Source: Idiomarina sp. UBA6142
Lineage (GTDB): Bacteria; Pseudomonadota; Gammaproteobacteria; Enterobacterales; Alteromonadaceae
Assembly: GCA_002423905.1 (NCBI GenBank)
Contig: DIVC01000063.1
Coordinates: forward strand, 1 to 20,570
Direction: 5' to 3'
Length of the DNA: 20,570 nt
Position 1 is the first letter of the stretch. Each line of letters starts with the position of its first letter. Below are positions 16,791 to 20,570 of the stretch, piece by piece. A program made the translations under genes and the position numbers. The notes beneath the pieces were generated by a model, which was not told where the DNA came from, did not search any database, and saw only the letters and a program-made list of their open reading frames with translations.

Positions 16791-18629
16791 ATGCAGCAGA
16801 GTCGTCAATCACAACTCAGAATACTCATTGCCAAAGGCAAGGAGCAAGGCTATTTAACGTTTGCGGAAGTAAACGATCATTTGCCTTCTGAGATCGTTGA
16901 TTCGGATCAAATTGAAGACATCATTGGCATGATCAATGACATGGGTATCAAGGTATTTGAAACCGCGCCCGATGCCGATGAACTGATGATGAGCGAAGAC
17001 ACCGCCGATGAAGATGCTGCTGAAGCTGCTGCCCAAGCGCTTGCAAGCGTTGATGGTGAATTAGGCCGTACCACGGATCCTGTGCGCATGTATATGCGTG
17101 AGATGGGTACCGTTGAGCTATTGACCCGCGAAGGTGAAATTGACATCGCCAAACGCATTGAGGATGGTATTAACCAAGTTCAATGCTCAGTGGCTGAATA
17201 TCCTGAAGCCATTAACTTTTTACTCGATCAGTGGGATGCCTGCGAAGCTGAGCAGATGCGGCTCACCGATATCATTTCTGGTTTCATCGACCCGAACGAA
17301 GTTGACACGGCACCTGTAGTTGCTACCCATATTGGCTCCGAATTGAGCGACAAAGAGCTCGACGAAGAAGATGATGATGCCGATGATAGCAGTGATGATG
17401 ATGATACCGCCGATACCGGTATCGACCCAGAATTTGCCCGACAGAAATTTGCGGAATTACGCGATCAATACGACAAAACCCGTAAGGCGATCAGCAAACA
17501 TGGCCGTGATCACGCGAAAGCACGGACCGAAATTGACGCCTTAAGCGAGTTATTTAAGCAGTTTCGCCTCGTTCCCAAGCAGTTTGACCGGTTGGTCAAA
17601 GATATGCGCGACATGATGCATCGGGTACGGGTACAAGAACGCTTAATTATGAAAATGTGTGTCGAACAGGCACTCATGCCAAAACGCAATTTTATGAAGT
17701 CTTTCGCTGGCAACGAAAATAGCACCGCATGGTTGCAAGCCGCTACCGCCAGTAAAGAAAGCTATGCTGAGGCGTTAGCGACCATGCAGCCTGAAATTGA
17801 GCGCTGTATTCATAAGTTGGCAGAGGTTGAAGTCGAAACCGGCCTAACCATTGCCAAAGTCAAAGACATCAACCGTCGCATGTCTATTGGTGAAGCAAAA
17901 GCTCGTCGTGCCAAAAAAGAAATGGTAGAAGCGAACTTACGTTTGGTTATTTCCATTGCGAAAAAATACACCAACCGTGGCTTACAATTCTTGGATCTCA
18001 TCCAAGAGGGCAACATTGGTTTGATGAAAGCGGTCGATAAGTTTGAATATCGCCGTGGTTATAAGTTTTCAACGTATGCGACCTGGTGGATTCGTCAGGC
18101 CATTACCCGTTCGATTGCCGATCAAGCGCGGACTATCCGTATTCCGGTGCACATGATCGAAACCATCAACAAGCTCAACCGTATTTCACGGCAGATGCTA
18201 CAAGAGATGGGTCGTGAACCGTCCCCTGAAGAATTGGCAGAACGTATGATGATGCCAGAGGACAAGATCCGTAAAGTGTTGAAAATTGCCAAAGAGCCAA
18301 TCTCTATGGAGACGCCTATTGGTGACGATGAAGATTCGCATTTAGGCGACTTTATCGAAGACACAACGTTGGATCTGCCAGTCGATTCAGCTACCTCTGA
18401 AAGTTTACGTAATGCCGTGCGGGAAGTACTCGGTGGGCTAACTCAACGCGAAGCGAAAGTGTTGCGTATGCGCTTTGGTATCGACATGAATACCGACCAT
18501 ACGCTTGAAGAAGTGGGTAAACAATTTGATGTAACCCGTGAGCGGATTCGTCAAATTGAAGCCAAAGCTTTGCGTAAGCTACGTCACCCAAGTCGTTCTG
18601 AGCAACTGAAGTCGTTCCTCGACGATTAA
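16791..18629 (+). CDS. rpoD: RNA polymerase housekeeping sigma factor sigma-70
   Basis: The primary sigma factor for exponential-phase transcription. The 612-residue product is collinear with E. coli RpoD (613). Region 1.1 spans about 1-80 and region 1.2 includes [16 protein letters not shown]. The non-conserved region contains the usual acidic Asp/Glu tract (about residues 188-210). Regions 2.1-2.4 cover about 375-450 ([29 protein letters not shown]), and region 3 follows with [11 protein letters not shown]. Region 4.2 has the [20 protein letters not shown] helix-turn-helix. AGGTGG (16776-16781) precedes the ATG. It has its own extended -10 promoter and a leader attenuator, and ends at a strong terminator. 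Confidence 0.98.
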   Translation: MQQSRQSQLRILIAKGKEQGYLTFAEVNDHLPSEIVDSDQIEDIIGMINDMGIKVFETAPDADELMMSEDTADEDAAEAAAQALASVDGELGRTTDPVRMYMREMGTVELLTREGEIDIAKRIEDGINQVQCSVAEYPEAINFLLDQWDACEAEQMRLTDIISGFIDPNEVDTAPVVATHIGSELSDKELDEEDDDADDSSDDDDTADTGIDPEFARQKFAELRDQYDKTRKAISKHGRDHAKARTEIDALSELFKQFRLVPKQFDRLVKDMRDMMHRVRVQERLIMKMCVEQALMPKRNFMKSFAGNENSTAWLQAATASKESYAEALATMQPEIERCIHKLAEVEVETGLTIAKVKDINRRMSIGEAKARRAKKEMVEANLRLVISIAKKYTNRGLQFLDLIQEGNIGLMKAVDKFEYRRGYKFSTYATWWIRQAITRSIADQARTIRIPVHMIETINKLNRISRQMLQEMGREPSPEELAERMMMPEDKIRKVLKIAKEPISMETPIGDDEDSHLGDFIEDTTLDLPVDSATSESLRNAVREVLGGLTQREAKVLRMRFGIDMNTDHTLEEVGKQFDVTRERIRQIEAKALRKLRHPSRSEQLKSFLDD

Positions 18630-18647
18630 TCGCTGATCGTGTTTTAT

Positions 18648-18684
18648 AAAGCCCCGCTGGGTTCTGCCAGTCGGGGCTTTTTTA
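18648..18684 (+). terminator. Intrinsic terminator after rpoD
   Basis: AAAGCCCCG (18648-18656) pairs with CGGGGCTTT (18672-18680), with an inner CTGG/CCAG stem, followed by a T-run. It closes the macromolecular-synthesis block. Confidence 0.94.
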
Positions 18685-18696
18685 TGTCGCTAGATC

Positions 18697-18725
18697 ATGA
18701 CAAGCGTAGCAAAATTTCTTATACT
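18697..18725 (+). promoter_or_regulatory. Stable-RNA-type promoter of the tRNA gene
   Basis: ATGACA (18697-18702, five of six), 17 bases, TATACT (18720-18725, five of six), followed by the GC-rich discriminator TTGCGCCCGC. This is the signature of stringently controlled stable-RNA promoters. Start near 18732. The 40-base tRNA leader contains a perfect TAATCC/GGATTA hairpin (18740-18755). Confidence 0.75.
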
Positions 18726-18771
18726 TGCGCCCGCTTTGCTAATCCTATGGGATTAACGTTCCTACCTAAAT

Positions 18772-18847
18772 GGCCCCTTAGCTCAGTGGTTAGAGCAGCC
18801 GACTCATAATCGGTTGGTCCCCAGTTCAAATCTGGGAGGGGCCACCA
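18772..18847 (+). tRNA. ileX: tRNA-Ile2 (CAU anticodon, lysidine-modified)
   Basis: A 76-base cloverleaf with encoded CCA. The acceptor GGCCCCT pairs with AGGGGCC, the D-arm contains GCTCAGTGGTTAGAGC, the anticodon CAT is at 18805-18807 in the loop CTCATAA, and the T-loop is TTCAAAT. Despite the CAU anticodon it is not a methionine tRNA: the GGCCCCT acceptor and overall sequence match E. coli ileX, which also lies next to rpoD. TilS must convert C34 to lysidine so that it reads AUA. Confidence 0.95.
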
Positions 18848-18849
18848 CC

Positions 18850-18855
18850 TATAAT
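18850..18855 (+). promoter_or_regulatory. Candidate -10 for yaeQ directly after the tRNA
   Basis: A perfect TATAAT begins 3 bases after the tRNA CCA end. The T-loop TTCAAA (18825-18830) could act as a -35, but the spacing of 19 is long. If used, the yaeQ leader would be only about 9 bases. Co-transcription with the tRNA is the alternative. Confidence 0.25.
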
Positions 18856-18870
18856 CAGCCTGGTGCAAAC

Positions 18871-19419
18871 ATGGCCTTACAAGCGACACCCTATAAAATC
18901 AGCTTAGATATTAGCGATACCGATCGGGGCGTGTACGAGAGTGTCAAATTCACCGTGGCCCGACATCCATCTGAGACGGAACTCCGCTTGGCCAGCCGAG
19001 TATTAGCCTATGCGTTGTTTTATCATCCGCAATTGACCTTTGGCCGTGGCTTGTCAGATAGCGATGAAGCAGCATTGTGGCAGCACGACTTAACGGGCCA
19101 GATACAACATTGGATCGATGTTGGCCAACCGGATGCTACGCGGGTGATTAAAGCAAGTCGTCGAGCGCCAGAGCTGTCGATATTAGTGTATGGTAATGCC
19201 CGACTTTGGTGTGACAAGGTGCTGCCCCAGTTCGCCCAGTTGAGTAACGTGAGGGTGGTACTACTGCCACAAGAAGCACTCACCGCAATCGCTAGCAAGC
19301 TGCAACGCAACACCCATTGGGGTGTAATGGTCAGTGATGGCCAGCTCTACCTCAGCGATGGTGATGAACAAATCACCTTAGCGCTGCAATACCTGCTCGG
19401 TTCGCCGGCAAGCGCTTAA
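18871..19419 (+). CDS. yaeQ: YaeQ family protein
   Basis: A 182-residue cytoplasmic protein of the YaeQ family (PF07152), matching E. coli YaeQ (181 residues): MALQATPYKISLDI at the start, TVARHPSETELR, the FGRGLSDSDE segment, WIDVGQPDATRVIKAS, and LYLSD near the end. The fold is related to PD-(D/E)XK nucleases. An old report of suppression of rfaH loss is contested, and the true function is unknown. The ATG is chosen by family alignment; the ribosome binding site is weak (TGGTG). The gene starts 23 bases after the tRNA with no terminator between, and its stop codon interlocks with that of ycaO in TTAA (19416-19419). Confidence 0.92.
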   Translation: MALQATPYKISLDISDTDRGVYESVKFTVARHPSETELRLASRVLAYALFYHPQLTFGRGLSDSDEAALWQHDLTGQIQHWIDVGQPDATRVIKASRRAPELSILVYGNARLWCDKVLPQFAQLSNVRVVLLPQEALTAIASKLQRNTHWGVMVSDGQLYLSDGDEQITLALQYLLGSPASA

Positions 19420-20570
19420 GCAGTTTTAGCTGCCTGCTGCGCGCGCCATGCATGCAGCTTATTGTAGCTGTCGATTAAGCGCAGATGCTTGTCGAGACCT
19501 TCAAGCTGCATCGAGGTTGGCGTAAGCCCGGCAAAACGCACGTCGCCATTGACCGAGCCAATCACTTCAGCCATCACCTGCTCGCCATACATGCGAGTCA
19601 GGTTGTGCTGGTAATCAGCTAGTTCCAATTCATCATCGAGGGCTATCTCTAAGACCGCTTGCATGGCTCGATAGAACAACTGCCGTGCGACGGTGTTGTC
19701 ATTGTATTGCAAGAAGGTTTCAACACCTTCAAGAGCCTCTTCATGACGACCAAGCGCCAAATGAATGAGCAACTTAAGCTCTAAAATTGTCAGTTGGCCC
19801 CAAACCGTATTTTCATCAAACTCAATGCCGATCAGGGTGGTGATATCCATGTACTGATCCAATTGGCTTTCTTCCAAACGCTCAACGAGATCAGTCAGCT
19901 CGGCTTTGCTGAGGCGATGAAGATTTAAGATATCCTCACGGAACTGCAAGGCGACGTTGGTGTTATCCCAAACTAAGTCTTCAACAGCATAAATTTCAGA
20001 GAATCCCGGCACTAAGATACGGCAGACCGGTGCCCCTAAATCTTCATGCAACGCCATGTATACTTCGTACTCAAGGTCATCAAGAATACTAAACAAGGCA
20101 TCGGCCTCGGCTTGATTAGTGCCGGAGAAATCCCAATCGACAAAGTCATAATCGCTACTGGCACTGAAGAAGCGCCATGACACGACTCCCGATGAATCAA
20201 TAAAGTGTTCGACGAAGTTATTCGGCTCGCTGACTTCTTGCGAATTGAAGGTGGGAGGCGGTAGGTCATTCAAACCTTCAAAGCTGCGACCCTGCAGCAG
20301 CTCAGTCAAACTGCGTTCAATCGCGACCGCCATGCTGGGGTGCGCGCCGAACGAGGCAAATACGCCGCCGGTACGCGGGTTCATCAAAGTTACGCAGGCG
20401 ACTGGGAACTGGCCGCCGAGTGAGGCGTCTTTCACCAGCACTGGGAAGCCTTGTGTTTCGAGCGCGGTAATGGCTTCAACAACATGTGGATACCTGGATA
20501 ATACCGCTTCAGGCACATCCGGCAGGGCAATTTCTTGCTCAATAATTTGCCGTTTGATGGCGCGCTCAAA
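19416..20570 (-). CDS. ycaO: YcaO family protein, C-terminal part (partial)
   Basis: 384 codons to the stop are visible on the - strand; the 5' end lies beyond the window. The sequence follows the C-terminal two-thirds of E. coli YcaO (586 residues): ERAIKRQII, VLSRYPHVVEAI, DASLGGQFPV, FASFGAHPSMAVAIERSLTE, HFIDSSG, FVDWDFSGT, CRILVPGFSEIY, then a TPR-like helical tail. YcaO proteins use ATP to activate backbone amides. The E. coli protein supports RimO-dependent methylthiolation of ribosomal protein S12 in a way not fully resolved. The end lacks the Pro-rich tail of cyclodehydratase-type YcaOs and no peptide-cluster genes are nearby, so the E. coli-type housekeeping role is most likely. An internal GTG (20516) is not the start, since family similarity continues upstream of it. 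Confidence 0.93.
   Translation of the reverse strand, partial: FERAIKRQIIEQEIALPDVPEAVLSRYPHVVEAITALETQGFPVLVKDASLGGQFPVACVTLMNPRTGGVFASFGAHPSMAVAIERSLTELLQGRSFEGLNDLPPPTFNSQEVSEPNNFVEHFIDSSGVVSWRFFSASSDYDFVDWDFSGTNQAEADALFSILDDLEYEVYMALHEDLGAPVCRILVPGFSEIYAVEDLVWDNTNVALQFREDILNLHRLSKAELTDLVERLEESQLDQYMDITTLIGIEFDENTVWGQLTILELKLLIHLALGRHEEALEGVETFLQYNDNTVARQLFYRAMQAVLEIALDDELELADYQHNLTRMYGEQVMAEVIGSVNGDVRFAGLTPTSMQLEGLDKHLRLIDSYNKLHAWRAQQAAKTA

Noticed and set aside
17360..17410. GAT-rich low-complexity repeat in rpoD
   Set aside because: It encodes the acidic tract that E. coli RpoD also has in the non-conserved region, so it is normal for the protein.

Overview
The window reads as ordinary chromosomal DNA of a marine-type gammaproteobacterium. 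An Alteromonadales/Idiomarinaceae-like host is my best guess. It rests on the rpsU-dnaG-rpoD block, the DUF3192 lipoprotein, the tkt-epd-pgk-fba cluster, the E. coli-like protein sequences and the moderate GC content. No insertion sequence, prophage, CRISPR array or other clear mobile DNA is visible. Coding density is very high: the longest gene-free stretch is about 235 bp (between marC and rpsU), and no gap exceeds 300 bp.

Layout. (1) 1-5630: the 3' end of metK, then a tight four-gene operon tkt-epd-pgk-fba on the + strand. It links the non-oxidative pentose phosphate pathway, the Epd step that feeds pyridoxal-phosphate synthesis, and lower glycolysis/gluconeogenesis. It ends in a strong intrinsic terminator. 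(2) 5661-8572: a DUF481 outer-membrane protein, then a PhoU-like (TIGR00153/DUF47) protein paired with a Pit phosphate transporter, closed by a terminator. (3) 8637-10766: an ECF sigma factor, a translationally coupled single-pass membrane protein (probable anti-sigma factor) and a secreted coiled-coil protein of unknown function, closed by a terminator. This is the least explained module in the window and the best candidate for an undescribed signalling system. (4) 10828-13058: queA and tgt (queuosine tRNA modification), convergent with marC (- strand) through interlocked stop codons inside a hairpin. (5) 13773-18684: the macromolecular-synthesis block rpsU-dnaG-rpoD, with a DUF3192 lipoprotein between dnaG and rpoD. 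Internal terminators follow rpsU and sit in the rpoD leader. (6) 18697-20570: a tRNA-Ile2 (CAU) gene with a stable-RNA-type promoter, yaeQ immediately downstream, and the C-terminal part of ycaO on the - strand, which runs off the window.

The window is mostly housekeeping, so the unusual material lies in the regulatory architecture. Several intrinsic hairpins are fused to promoters or start codons (metK/tkt, fba/DUF481, rpoD leader). The rpsU leader carries a tandem 19-bp duplication. Two convergent gene pairs end in the same interlocked TTAA stop arrangement. Promoter and hairpin calls were made by eye from consensus matches and base pairing. No folding or database search was run.
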